This document shows, piece after piece, positions 16,305 through 23,684 of a DNA stretch of 32,319 nucleotides. The stretch covers positions 1 to 32,319 of the forward strand of contig CACNLV010000002.1 in NCBI GenBank assembly GCA_902621345.1, read 5' to 3'. Every line of letters begins with the position of its first letter. The stretch's first letter is position 1. A program made the translations under genes and the position numbers. The notes beneath the pieces were generated by a model, which saw only the letters and a list, made by a program, of their open reading frames with translations, searched no databases and was not told where the DNA came from. The stretch is from an uncultured Pelagibacteraceae bacterium (GTDB taxonomy: Bacteria; Pseudomonadota; Alphaproteobacteria; Pelagibacterales; Pelagibacteraceae).

Positions 16305-18602
16305 ATGTATAAATTAAAATCAAAAGCACAAACTCTTGCTTCTTTGAATTTAAAAAAATCTGTTATTCCAAAATTATATTTGATTGATATTGATAAATAC
16401 AAAAAAAATAAGAAAAAATGTTTCAATAAAATATCTAAACTTTTTAAATTTTCAAAAATAGCTATACGATCATCGTTTGAAAGCGAGGACACTTCTTCAA
16501 CCTCAAATGCAGGGAAATATGTAAGCTTTTTAAATATAGAATCTAATAATTTTGACAAAATTGAACAATGCATAAATAAATTAATAAAATCAAAAAAAAA
16601 AATTAAAAAAAAGGAACATTTTTTTGTCCAAAAAATGGTCTACAAAGTTAAGTATTCAGGAGTAATACTAACTAGAGATTTAGAAAATTACTCTAAGTGT
16701 ATTAATATAAATTATCATAAAGGTAGCAAAACTGAGACTGTTACATCGGGGAAAAGAAATACAAAACAATTAATATATTTTGAAAATTCTAATTATAAAA
16801 TAGCAAAAAAGTTTAAGAGGCTATATTTTGCAGTAAAAGAGATCATAAATAAGTTTAATAATATTGATTTAGATATCGAATTTGCCATAACAACCAATGA
16901 TAAAATTAACATTTTACAAATTAGAAAACTTATTATTCCAAAAAAAGCTAAACTAAAAATTAACGCTCCCAAGAAATATTTAGATAAATTATCAAAAAAA
17001 ATAGATAAACTTAAACTTAAACATTATGGATTATATGGTGATACTACATATTTTGGTAATATGCCTGATTGGAATCCTGCAGAAATTATAGGAACAAAAC
17101 CTAAGCCTTTAGCTTTATCTCTTTATCAAGAACTGATTACAGATCATGTGTGGTCAAAAAACAGACTTGCATATGGTTACGAAGACTTAAGTCAGTTCCA
17201 TTTGATGACTACTTTTTTTGGAACACCATTTGTCGATGTAAGAATAGATTTTAATTCCTGGCTACCTAAGAACCTAGATAAAAAAATTTCAAAAAAAATT
17301 ATTAAATATTATTTAGATAAATTTAAAAAAAACAATTCTTTACAGGATAAAATTGAATTCGAAATATTATTTACATGTGCATCATTTACTACACTTAATA
17401 GAATTAAAAAAAATTTGAAAAATATTCTTACATCAAGAGAAATTTATATTTTCTATAAAAGTTTAAAAAATTTAAATAAGATAGCTCTTTATAAAAAGAA
17501 TGAAGATATAAATCTAATTTCACAATTAATAAAAAAACAAAGTCTCATAAAAAAATCAAAACTTTACGAAATTGATAAAATTTATTGGTTAGTAGAAGAT
17601 TGTAAAAAATATGGAACACTACCGTTTGCAGGATTAGCTAGATGTGGTTTTATAGCTATTGAAATACTTAATTCTCTAAAAAATTTAAACCATATTACAG
17701 AAAAAGATAAAAGTAATTTTTTATCCAATGTAAACACTGTTTTAATTGAAATAAAAAAAGATTATTTAAAATTATCAAAAGTGTCCTTTTTAGAAAAATA
17801 TGGACACCTAAGACCTGGAACTTATGAAATTGATGTCCCTAATTATAGAGAAAATTATAAAAAATATTTTAATAATCAAAAAAAACAAATCCATTTTTTT
17901 CCAAAAAAAGTAAATATTAGCAATAAAATTAAAAAACCATTAAAAAAAATTGGTATTTACAAAAACCCAAATGAACTAATTAAATTTATGAGAGAGTCAA
18001 TTGCACAAAGAGAATATTCAAAATTTATATTTTCGAAAAGTATAGACTTGATTTTTGAGAATCTAATTAAATTTGGCAGAAAATATAATATTACCAGGGA
18101 TGAATTATCTTATGTTAAGATTAGTAATATATTGGACATTTATTTTAATTTATCAAACTACGAAACAATTAAAAATTTAAAAAAACAAATAATCGAAAAT
18201 AAAAAAGAGTATTTATTAAACCAAAAAATTAAGCTTCCCGATGTTATTTTATCTTCAAAAGATTTGTTCTGTTATGAAAAAAAATATGACAAAATAAATT
18301 TTATCTCTGATAAGATAATATCATCAAAGATTATCAAGTTTAATAAAAAAAAGATTTTAACTAATTACAAAGGAATTGTTTTAATTGAAAATGCTGATCC
18401 TGGATATGATTTTTTGTTTAACAAAAATATTAAAGGGTTAATAACTAAGTATGGTGGTTTAAATTCTCATATGGCTATTAGATGTGCAGAAATGAATTTA
18501 CCAGCTCTAATTGGAGTTGGTGAAAAAAATTATAATAATTTAATACAATCTAAAACATTAAAAATAGATTGTGTTTCCAAAAAAATTGAAAAAATAAATT
18601 AA
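16305..18602 (+). CDS. L-glutamine kinase homologue (PEP-synthase-like; Cj1418 type)
   Basis: A 765-aa multidomain PEP-utilising-type enzyme. Residues 1 to about 230 are an ATP-grasp (PPDK_N-like) domain: IAIRSSFESEDTSSTSNAGKY, a VQKMV strand, and the closing DIEFAITTNDKINILQIRKL. The centre holds a conserved MPDWNPAEIIGTKPKPLALS block. The C-terminus is the swivelling phosphohistidine domain, with the catalytic His722 in GGLNSHMAIRCAEMNLP. There is no PEP-binding TIM barrel as in true PEP synthase. This length and layout match the C. jejuni Cj1418 glutamine kinase, which phosphorylates the amide nitrogen of L-glutamine with ATP in the O-methyl phosphoramidate pathway. It is followed in order by homologues of Cj1417, Cj1416 and Cj1415, which makes the assignment strong. 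PEP synthase itself is rejected on length and context. Confidence 0.87.
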   Translation: MYKLKSKAQTLASLNLKKSVIPKLYLIDIDKYKKNKKKCFNKISKLFKFSKIAIRSSFESEDTSSTSNAGKYVSFLNIESNNFDKIEQCINKLIKSKKKIKKKEHFFVQKMVYKVKYSGVILTRDLENYSKCININYHKGSKTETVTSGKRNTKQLIYFENSNYKIAKKFKRLYFAVKEIINKFNNIDLDIEFAITTNDKINILQIRKLIIPKKAKLKINAPKKYLDKLSKKIDKLKLKHYGLYGDTTYFGNMPDWNPAEIIGTKPKPLALSLYQELITDHVWSKNRLAYGYEDLSQFHLMTTFFGTPFVDVRIDFNSWLPKNLDKKISKKIIKYYLDKFKKNNSLQDKIEFEILFTCASFTTLNRIKKNLKNILTSREIYIFYKSLKNLNKIALYKKNEDINLISQLIKKQSLIKKSKLYEIDKIYWLVEDCKKYGTLPFAGLARCGFIAIEILNSLKNLNHITEKDKSNFLSNVNTVLIEIKKDYLKLSKVSFLEKYGHLRPGTYEIDVPNYRENYKKYFNNQKKQIHFFPKKVNISNKIKKPLKKIGIYKNPNELIKFMRESIAQREYSKFIFSKSIDLIFENLIKFGRKYNITRDELSYVKISNILDIYFNLSNYETIKNLKKQIIENKKEYLLNQKIKLPDVILSSKDLFCYEKKYDKINFISDKIISSKIIKFNKKKILTNYKGIVLIENADPGYDFLFNKNIKGLITKYGGLNSHMAIRCAEMNLPALIGVGEKNYNNLIQSKTLKIDCVSKKIEKIN

Positions 18603-18603
18603 T

Positions 18604-19203
18604 ATGAAAATTGGTATTGTGCCGTCTGTAAAAGAACCATATCCTAATCAATTTGAGTTATCTTTAGATTTAAATTTAATCAACTTTTTTTATTATTATT
18701 TTAAAAATTCAAATATTGAAATTTTAAAAGACAAAAATAATAAAAATAATTATGATTTAATTGTCTTGAGCGGGGGTAATGATGTTTATCAAGTCAAAAA
18801 GTCAAAAAAAAATTTGCTAAGAAAAAAATTAGACAACCATTTTCTTAAAATTGCGTTAAAAAAAAATATACCTATACTAGGTATTTGTTATGGGGCACAA
18901 TTTCTTGCTTATAAGTATGGAAATAAGTTGAATAAAATTAAAGGTCATAATAACAGAATAAACAAAATTAAATTTGTTAAAAATGATTTAATAAATATTA
19001 AATTTATTAAAACTAAATGTTATCATGATTATGGTATACAAAAAAAAAAGAAAAATTTCCAAGAAATCGGTATGAGTTCGAAAGATTCGATAGAATGTTT
19101 TAAAATTATAAATAAAAAAATATATGGAATTATGTGGCACCCCGAAAGAGATAAAGTTTTTAAAAAATATAATTACGAACTAATAAAAAATATATGCAAT
19201 TAG
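18604..19203 (+). CDS. Class I glutamine amidotransferase-like gamma-glutamyl hydrolase (Cj1417 type)
   Basis: A 199-aa class I GATase/peptidase C26-like protein with an intact catalytic triad: Cys95 in GICYGAQFL, His179 and Glu181 in MWHPERD. An LSGGND loop sits near residue 57. In the Campylobacter phosphoramidate pathway the equivalent enzyme hydrolyses the gamma-glutamyl bond of CDP-L-glutamine and releases glutamate and cytidine diphosphoramidate. It begins 1 nt after the glutamine kinase and overlaps the cytidylyltransferase by 10 nt. No synthetase partner domain is present, so it acts as a free-standing hydrolase. Confidence 0.87.
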   Translation: MKIGIVPSVKEPYPNQFELSLDLNLINFFYYYFKNSNIEILKDKNNKNNYDLIVLSGGNDVYQVKKSKKNLLRKKLDNHFLKIALKKNIPILGICYGAQFLAYKYGNKLNKIKGHNNRINKIKFVKNDLINIKFIKTKCYHDYGIQKKKKNFQEIGMSSKDSIECFKIINKKIYGIMWHPERDKVFKKYNYELIKNICN

Positions 19204-19916
19204 TTCTTCTTGCTGCTGGAAGAGGCTCTAGATTACCAAAAAAATTTAGAGAAAATCCAAAATGTTTAACAAAAATTAATGGAATAACTATATTTGAAAA
19301 AAATTTTGAATTCTTCAAAAGATTTGAAGAAAAAATCATAATAACTGGTTACAAAAAAAATAAACTCACAAATCTTATAAAGCTTCAAAAGTTTAAAGAA
19401 ATTTTTAATAATAGATATAAAAGCACAAATATGGTTCACAGTTTAATGCTCTCAAGAAAATATATAAAAAAATCAAGTGAGATCACAATATGTTATGGGG
19501 ATATCATCTTTGATAAAAATATATTTAGTATTCTTAAGAAAAATAAAGGAAATATTATGCCAGTTAATCCAAATTGGCTTAGATATTGGAAAAAAAGAAT
19601 GAGCACTAAAAAAGTTATGGATGATGCTGAAGATATGGTTACTTACAAAAATAAATTAATAAACATAGGAGATAAAATTAAAAATAAAATTCCCCGTTAT
19701 CAATATATGGGTATTTTTAAGATTAGCAGAAAAACTTTAAATAAGATGTATTTATTTTACAAAAAAATAAATACACCAAAAATCGATATGACGAGTTTTT
19801 TATCACTTTGTATAAAAAATAAAATTCTCTCTATGAAGATTGTAAAATATTGCGGTATTTGGCATGAGATTGATCATCACAATGACATTAAAATAGCTGA
19901 AAGAGAACTTAACTAA
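19194..19916 (+). CDS. CTP:phosphoglutamine cytidylyltransferase homologue (Cj1416 type; LicC-like fold)
   Basis: A 240-aa nucleotidyltransferase. N-terminal motif LLAAGRGSRLPKKF (residues 5-18) with Lys23 in NPKCL, an ITICYGDIIFDKN metal-site strand near residue 100, and a late GIWHEIDHHNDIKIAE segment holding the second metal ligands. The closest named relatives by motif are phosphocholine cytidylyltransferases (LicC). In C. jejuni the counterpart activates N5-phospho-L-glutamine with CTP to CDP-L-glutamine. Position between the amidotransferase (10-nt overlap) and the APS-kinase-like gene (zero gap) supports that specific role over phosphocholine; no choline kinase gene is present in the window. 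Confidence 0.85.
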   Translation: MQLVLLAAGRGSRLPKKFRENPKCLTKINGITIFEKNFEFFKRFEEKIIITGYKKNKLTNLIKLQKFKEIFNNRYKSTNMVHSLMLSRKYIKKSSEITICYGDIIFDKNIFSILKKNKGNIMPVNPNWLRYWKKRMSTKKVMDDAEDMVTYKNKLINIGDKIKNKIPRYQYMGIFKISRKTLNKMYLFYKKINTPKIDMTSFLSLCIKNKILSMKIVKYCGIWHEIDHHNDIKIAERELN

Positions 19917-20417
19917 ATGGTTATTTGGATAATTGGGAAATCAGGATCTGGAAAGACATACTTAAGTAAGCATTTAATCAAAAGTTTAAAAAAAAAAAAA
20001 TTAAAAAAAATAATTTGGATTGATGGAGACAAGTTTAGAAAAAAATACTCAAAAGATTTAGGATATTCTTTAGTTGATAGAAAAAAAAACTCTAAAAGAA
20101 TTCAAAATTTTTGCAAAAAATATGATGAAAAAGGTTATCTAGTTATATGTTCAATTTTATCAATTTTTAAAAATCACCAAAAAATTAATAGAAAAAAATT
20201 TTCTAACTATTTTCAGATCTACATAAAAACAGGTACAAAAATACTTAAATTTAGAAACAATAAAATGGTTTATAGTAAGAAAAAAAATGTTGTAGGCAAA
20301 GATATACCTTTTCCAGAACCTTATAAATCGAATCTAATAATAAAAAATAATTTTAAAAAAATTTTTTTAAATAATATAAAAAAAATTGAAAATAAAATTT
20401 ATGCAAAAATATTATAA
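19917..20417 (+). CDS. Cytidine diphosphoramidate kinase homologue (APS-kinase-like, Cj1415 type)
   Basis: A 166-aa P-loop kinase of the CysC family: Walker A GKSGSGKT (residues 7-14), IDGDKFRKKY near 39, a RIQNFCKKYDEKGYLVICSI strand, and a late VVGKDIPFPEPYKSNLII segment. It resembles APS kinase, but no ATP sulfurylase or other sulfate-assimilation gene is nearby. In the phosphoramidate pathway the equivalent enzyme phosphorylates the 3'-OH of cytidine diphosphoramidate. The gene starts immediately after the previous stop codon. A run of 13 A (19988-20000) within the codons for LKKKKLKK could be slippery. The next gene overlaps its 3' end by 17 nt. Confidence 0.83.
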   Translation: MVIWIIGKSGSGKTYLSKHLIKSLKKKKLKKIIWIDGDKFRKKYSKDLGYSLVDRKKNSKRIQNFCKKYDEKGYLVICSILSIFKNHQKINRKKFSNYFQIYIKTGTKILKFRNNKMVYSKKKNVVGKDIPFPEPYKSNLIIKNNFKKIFLNNIKKIENKIYAKIL

Positions 20418-20910
20418 ACTATTGCAAAAAAGTCTTAATAAAAAATATAAAGCAGTCACAATTTTTGAAAAAAACTTTTTCAAATTATTTTTACGACAAA
20501 GAAAAAAGGCAATGGAATATATAAATACAAAAAAAAATGACAGGGATATTGTCAAAAAAAAAGATGCCACATATGAATTAATTGAAAATTTATACGATTC
20601 AAAAAAAAATCTTAAAAATGAAAAAAAAATTTATATTTTTTATAAAAAATTTGAAAATAATTTAAGTTTAAAAAGAGCTTACAACAAAAGGTTTCAGAAA
20701 ATATCAAATAATGAGACAAGTTTACCAACTTATGTTACTCTTGGGTTGTTAATTAATCAATCTAGTCAATTAAATAATTTGCAAAAGTTAAATTGTATCT
20801 TGAAAATTTTAGATAAGATTTTGAAAAATAAAAAAAATATTAATATTTGCCAAAAAAAAAAATTATTATCACTTATTAACATAGAAAAAAACAACTTAAA
20901 ATTATTATAA
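20401..20910 (+). CDS. Uncharacterised helical protein in the phosphoramidate cassette
   Basis: I do not recognise this 169-aa protein. It is lysine- and asparagine-rich, without cysteine motifs, signal peptide or membrane segment, and looks mostly helical (for example YKAVTIFEKNFFKLFLRQRK near residues 16-35 and a leucine-rich helix near 120-150). The ATG at 20401 is preferred over a TTG at 20386 that would extend it by five residues. It overlaps the kinase gene by 17 nt and abuts the formyltransferase-like gene with no gap, so it belongs to the same transcript. A role in the same pathway is inferred only from this packing. Confidence 0.6.
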   Translation: MQKYYKLLQKSLNKKYKAVTIFEKNFFKLFLRQRKKAMEYINTKKNDRDIVKKKDATYELIENLYDSKKNLKNEKKIYIFYKKFENNLSLKRAYNKRFQKISNNETSLPTYVTLGLLINQSSQLNNLQKLNCILKILDKILKNKKNINICQKKKLLSLINIEKNNLKLL

Positions 20911-21549
20911 ATGAAAAATAATTTTTCAATAATAATTAGCAATACCACAAGATCCCTACAGTATATTATACATCTAAAAAAAAATAATTTTGTACCTAAA
21001 AATATAATTTATTTTGATTATGGAACAAAAAAAATAAATTTCAAAAAAAAATATTTTAATGGTAGTAAAGTGAAAAAATTTAAGACCAATTACATAAATT
21101 CTAAAGTTTCAAAATTTATTTTATCACTAAAAGAAAAATTTATAATTTATTCTGGCTATCCTGGAATTATCGAAAAAAATAAAAAAGTTTTAAAAACAAA
21201 AAAACTAATACATAGTCATTCTGGAAAACTTCCAAATTTCAAAGGGAGTACCACTATTTATTACTCTATTTTAAAAGAAAAAAATATTTTTTGTTCAACA
21301 ATAATTTTAAATAAAAATTTAGACGATGGAGAAATACTCTTACAAAAAAAATATCCTATTCCCAGAAATATATTTGACATAGACAGTGAATATGATGATT
21401 TTATAAGAGCACAAAATATTATTTTCTTGCTAAAAAATTTTGATAAGCTAAAAATCAAAAAAAAAAGAAAAAAAACTTTCCCTCATTATTATGTAATTCA
21501 TCCCATTCTAAGATCAATTGTATTTAGGAAATATGAGAAAAACTTTTAG
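20911..21549 (+). CDS. Formyltransferase-fold protein (Fmt-like), altered active site
   Basis: A 212-aa protein resembling the catalytic core of formyltransferases (Fmt/PurN/ArnA type). LIHSHSGKLPNFKGSTT (about 99-115) matches the N-x-H-x-S-x-LP-x-x-(R/K)G loop, and LDDGEIL (Asp138) matches the LDTGDIL loop. The catalytic Asn of the triad is replaced by His101, while His103 and Asp138 are kept. It is shorter than methionyl-tRNA formyltransferase and lacks its C-terminal domain. In surface clusters such enzymes N-formylate amino sugars. Here it is fused by position to the phosphoramidate genes (zero gap upstream, 17-nt overlap with the methyltransferase remnant), so another acyl-type transfer is conceivable. 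Confidence 0.68.
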   Translation: MKNNFSIIISNTTRSLQYIIHLKKNNFVPKNIIYFDYGTKKINFKKKYFNGSKVKKFKTNYINSKVSKFILSLKEKFIIYSGYPGIIEKNKKVLKTKKLIHSHSGKLPNFKGSTTIYYSILKEKNIFCSTIILNKNLDDGEILLQKKYPIPRNIFDIDSEYDDFIRAQNIIFLLKNFDKLKIKKKRKKTFPHYYVIHPILRSIVFRKYEKNF

Positions 21550-21625
21550 AAATAAAAATAATCTAGATTATTGGACATCACGTTGGACATCTATTAACGA
21601 GGATGAACCAATGCAAAATACTTAA
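21533..21625 (+). pseudogene. 5' part of the methyltransferase gene, cut by an in-frame TAA
   Basis: An ATG at 21533, overlapping the end of the upstream gene, opens a frame encoding 30 residues that include YWTSRWTSINEDEPMQNT, then meets TAA at 21623-21625. The same frame continues through KYPLKYANMIIES straight into the methyltransferase at 21650 (117 nt = 39 codons downstream). As I recall this methyltransferase family, a YWxxRW...DEPMxN...YPLKYA segment normally precedes the SAM motif, so the TAA looks like a nonsense mutation or sequencing error in one gene spanning 21533-22309. Without the stop the protein would be about 258 aa. Confidence 0.7.
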
Positions 21626-21649
21626 AAATACCCATTAAAATATGCCAAT

Positions 21650-22309
21650 ATGATTATAGAAAGCAAAAAAGAGAGAATTTTAGAGGCGGGATGTGGAGCA
21701 GGTAGAATTTTAAGATACTACCATGAAAAAAATTATAATATCATTGGCATAGACTTTATTTCAGAGGCAATAAATAAACTAAAAGCAGCAGATCGGAGTT
21801 TAAAAGTCAAATATGGAAATATCCTTAATCTTGATTTTCAAGATGAATATTTTGATAAAATTTTAGCGTTTGGCCTTTATCATAATTTTCATTCCGAAGA
21901 ATTAGAAAAATCCATAGATGAAACATGTAGAGTTTTTAAAAAAGACGGAAAAATTTGCGCCTCTTTTAGAGCAGATAACATTCAGGAATTAATTATAGAC
22001 TGGATAAATCAAGGTAATCAGTTGGGTAATAAAGAATTTCATAAACTTAACTTAAAAAAAAAAGAATTTGTTAATTTGTTTCAAAGTAAAAAATTTAAAA
22101 TTTTAAAAGTGTTTAGCGTTCAAAATATGCCGTTTCTTTATAAATTCAAATTTTTTAGAGCATCAAACCACAAAAAGTTTAACGAGAATAAAGCAAGAAT
22201 TGAAGGTTACAAATTGTCTTTTTCAGGTAACATTATACAAAATTTATTATTTAAATTTTTTCCAGATAGTTTTTGCAATATATATCTAATTATTGCTGAA
22301 AAAGAATAA
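21650..22309 (+). CDS. Class I SAM-dependent methyltransferase (Cj1419/Cj1420-like), N-terminally truncated by a stop codon
   Basis: 219 aa from the ATG at 21650. SAM motif I is ILEAGCGAGRILRYYH near residues 10-25, followed by GIDFISEAINKL, GNILNLDF, FGLYHNFHSEE and CASFRADNIQ. The catalytic core is intact, but the family's N-terminal segment sits upstream of an in-frame TAA (21623), so translation from 21650 would give a protein lacking about 39 residues. Position at the end of the glutamine-kinase cassette suggests the O-methyltransferase of the phosphoramidate group, for which C. jejuni has two candidates (Cj1419 and Cj1420). It may be a recent pseudogene, or the cell may make an unmethylated group. 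Confidence 0.7.
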   Translation: MIIESKKERILEAGCGAGRILRYYHEKNYNIIGIDFISEAINKLKAADRSLKVKYGNILNLDFQDEYFDKILAFGLYHNFHSEELEKSIDETCRVFKKDGKICASFRADNIQELIIDWINQGNQLGNKEFHKLNLKKKEFVNLFQSKKFKILKVFSVQNMPFLYKFKFFRASNHKKFNENKARIEGYKLSFSGNIIQNLLFKFFPDSFCNIYLIIAEKE

Positions 22310-22337
22310 ATGAAAATTTATTACATATATCAATATC

Positions 22338-22360
22338 AAATAAAATTTTTTTATTTATTT
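22338..22360. terminator. Possible bidirectional A+T hairpin between convergent genes
   Basis: AAATAAA followed by an A/T loop and TTTATTT, then further T and A runs, lies in the 45-nt gap between the methyltransferase (+) and the unknown gene (-). It contains no G-C pair, so it is only a weak candidate for a transcription terminator. Confidence 0.25.
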
Positions 22361-22957
22361 TTTTAAAAAAAGCATTTCTCCAATTTTTTTTTTGTAATAA
22401 ATTGAAAAAAAATTAGCATTTTCTTTACTTTTTAACGAATTAATTTTAATAAAATTTTTATTATCTAACTTTATAAAATGCTTAACTTTTAATCTCACAA
22501 GATACCATTTACCTCTATTATTCATTGTATTTTTATCTTTTAAGAATTTCATTGCACCAGAAGTTATCCTTTGAATAAAATCAAAATTTGTATTATTTGG
22601 AATGAATATACTTTTTTTTGTAAATTTTATTTTTTCCTGAAATTTTTTTTCATTATATTTTTTTGTTAAGAAAATTTTATTTCTACTCTGATAAATATAT
22701 CCAAAATATTTTTTATTATTTTTTGTATAACTCAAACTTATATAGTAGGTATTTTTAATTTTAAAATTAGGATTGCTTGAAATAATCAGGTATGGGTAAT
22801 TTGTAATTTTTTTTTTAAAAATAATTTCAAGATTTTTTATCTTTTTATTTTTAAAAAAATGTTTTAGTTGATTAAATATATCTGTTGAGTGTAAATATTG
22901 TCTTTCTTCTCTAAATACACAAAATTTATTTAGGAAAAAAATCTTTTGAATATTCAA
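22355..22957 (-). CDS. Uncharacterised protein of the acyl-carrier-protein module
   Basis: I do not recognise this 200-aa protein. It has no transmembrane segment or signal peptide. Mixed alpha/beta character is suggested by alternating strands such as NLEIIFKKKI, PYLIISS and NTYYISLSYT, and an FIQRITSGAMKFL helix lies near residue 126. It is the last gene of the ACP/ligase/hydratase/reductase operon, 1 nt after the reductase. Since the module has no visible acyltransferase to move the acyl group from the carrier to a sugar, this protein is a candidate for that job or for a carrier-modifying step. That is inference from position only. Confidence 0.6.
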   Translation of the reverse strand: MNIQKIFFLNKFCVFREERQYLHSTDIFNQLKHFFKNKKIKNLEIIFKKKITNYPYLIISSNPNFKIKNTYYISLSYTKNNKKYFGYIYQSRNKIFLTKKYNEKKFQEKIKFTKKSIFIPNNTNFDFIQRITSGAMKFLKDKNTMNNRGKWYLVRLKVKHFIKLDNKNFIKINSLKSKENANFFSIYYKKKIGEMLFLKK

Positions 22958-22958
22958 T

Positions 22959-23684
22959 TTAAGTTAAGCCTCCGTCTACTAAAATTGATTGACCTGAAAT
23001 ATATGATGCTTCTTTATTTAATAAAAATTCAACAATTCCAATTATGTCTTTTATATCCCCTGCTCTTTTTAGTGGTGTCCTTCTAATTATTTGAGCGAGT
23101 TTTTTGGGATTCATATTTTTAGTAAGATCAGTTTTCATATATCCTGGGGCAATTGAATTGACAGTAATATTTTTTCCACCTAGTTCTCTTGATAAGGCTC
23201 TAGTCATTCCTTCTAAGCCACTTTTAGTAGATGAATAGGCTACTGTTCCCTTATAGCCTGACTTCGCCACTATAGATGAAATATTTACTATTCTCCCTGA
23301 ACTGTTTATCATCATATATTTAATTACTTTTTTTGTGAACAAGATTGGTGCTAGAAGATTTATTTCAAGTAGATTTTTTATATGTTTATCATTTTGTCTC
23401 ACAAGTAAATCTTCATTTACTGTTCCTGCATTATTTATTAGGCCGTATATACTTCCTTTTTTTTTAATTTTATCTAAAAACTTTTCATATCTTGAATAAT
23501 TTTTTATATCCATTAATTCAAAGATAAATTTTTTTTTATACTTTTTTTTTAAATCAATTACTTTCTTATTTGTTTTTCTGCTAAACCCTGCAACCATCCA
23601 ACCTTTTGAAAGCAATCTTTCAGTAATACCAAATCCTAGTCCTTTACTTGCTCCAGAAACAATAATAATTTTATGCATAATCAA
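22959..23684 (-). CDS. FabG-like 3-oxoacyl-ACP reductase (classical SDR)
   Basis: A 241-aa classical short-chain dehydrogenase: cofactor motif VSGASKGLGFGI near residues 8-19, NNAG near 85, the catalytic Ser in NISSIVAKSG, YSSTKSG (Tyr-x-x-x-Lys) and NSIAPGYMKTDL. The C-terminal end YISGQSILVDGGLT is typical of FabG. It would reduce a 3-oxoacyl thioester to the 3-hydroxy form with NAD(P)H, presumably on the small carrier protein of this operon. The ATG at 23684 overlaps the ligase stop codon by 4 nt; a second ATG two codons later is possible. The chromosome's housekeeping fabG is expected elsewhere. Confidence 0.9.
   Translation of the reverse strand: MIMHKIIIVSGASKGLGFGITERLLSKGWMVAGFSRKTNKKVIDLKKKYKKKFIFELMDIKNYSRYEKFLDKIKKKGSIYGLINNAGTVNEDLLVRQNDKHIKNLLEINLLAPILFTKKVIKYMMINSSGRIVNISSIVAKSGYKGTVAYSSTKSGLEGMTRALSRELGGKNITVNSIAPGYMKTDLTKNMNPKKLAQIIRRTPLKRAGDIKDIIGIVEFLLNKEASYISGQSILVDGGLT

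Noticed and set aside
16305..18602. The large enzyme as phosphoenolpyruvate synthase or pyruvate phosphate dikinase
   Set aside because: No PEP-binding TIM barrel follows the phosphohistidine domain, the order of conserved blocks differs, and the context is a surface-modification cassette.
15426..19916. LicC-like cytidylyltransferase plus LicD-like protein as a phosphocholine system
   Set aside because: No choline kinase or choline transporter is visible, the two genes are on opposite strands, and the cytidylyltransferase sits inside the glutamine-kinase operon. The LicD-like protein could still transfer another phosphoryl group.
19917..20417. APS-kinase-like gene as part of sulfate assimilation (cysC)
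   Set aside because: No ATP sulfurylase or other sulfur gene is nearby, and it follows the glutamine-kinase, amidotransferase and cytidylyltransferase genes with zero gap, which fits the diphosphoramidate kinase better.
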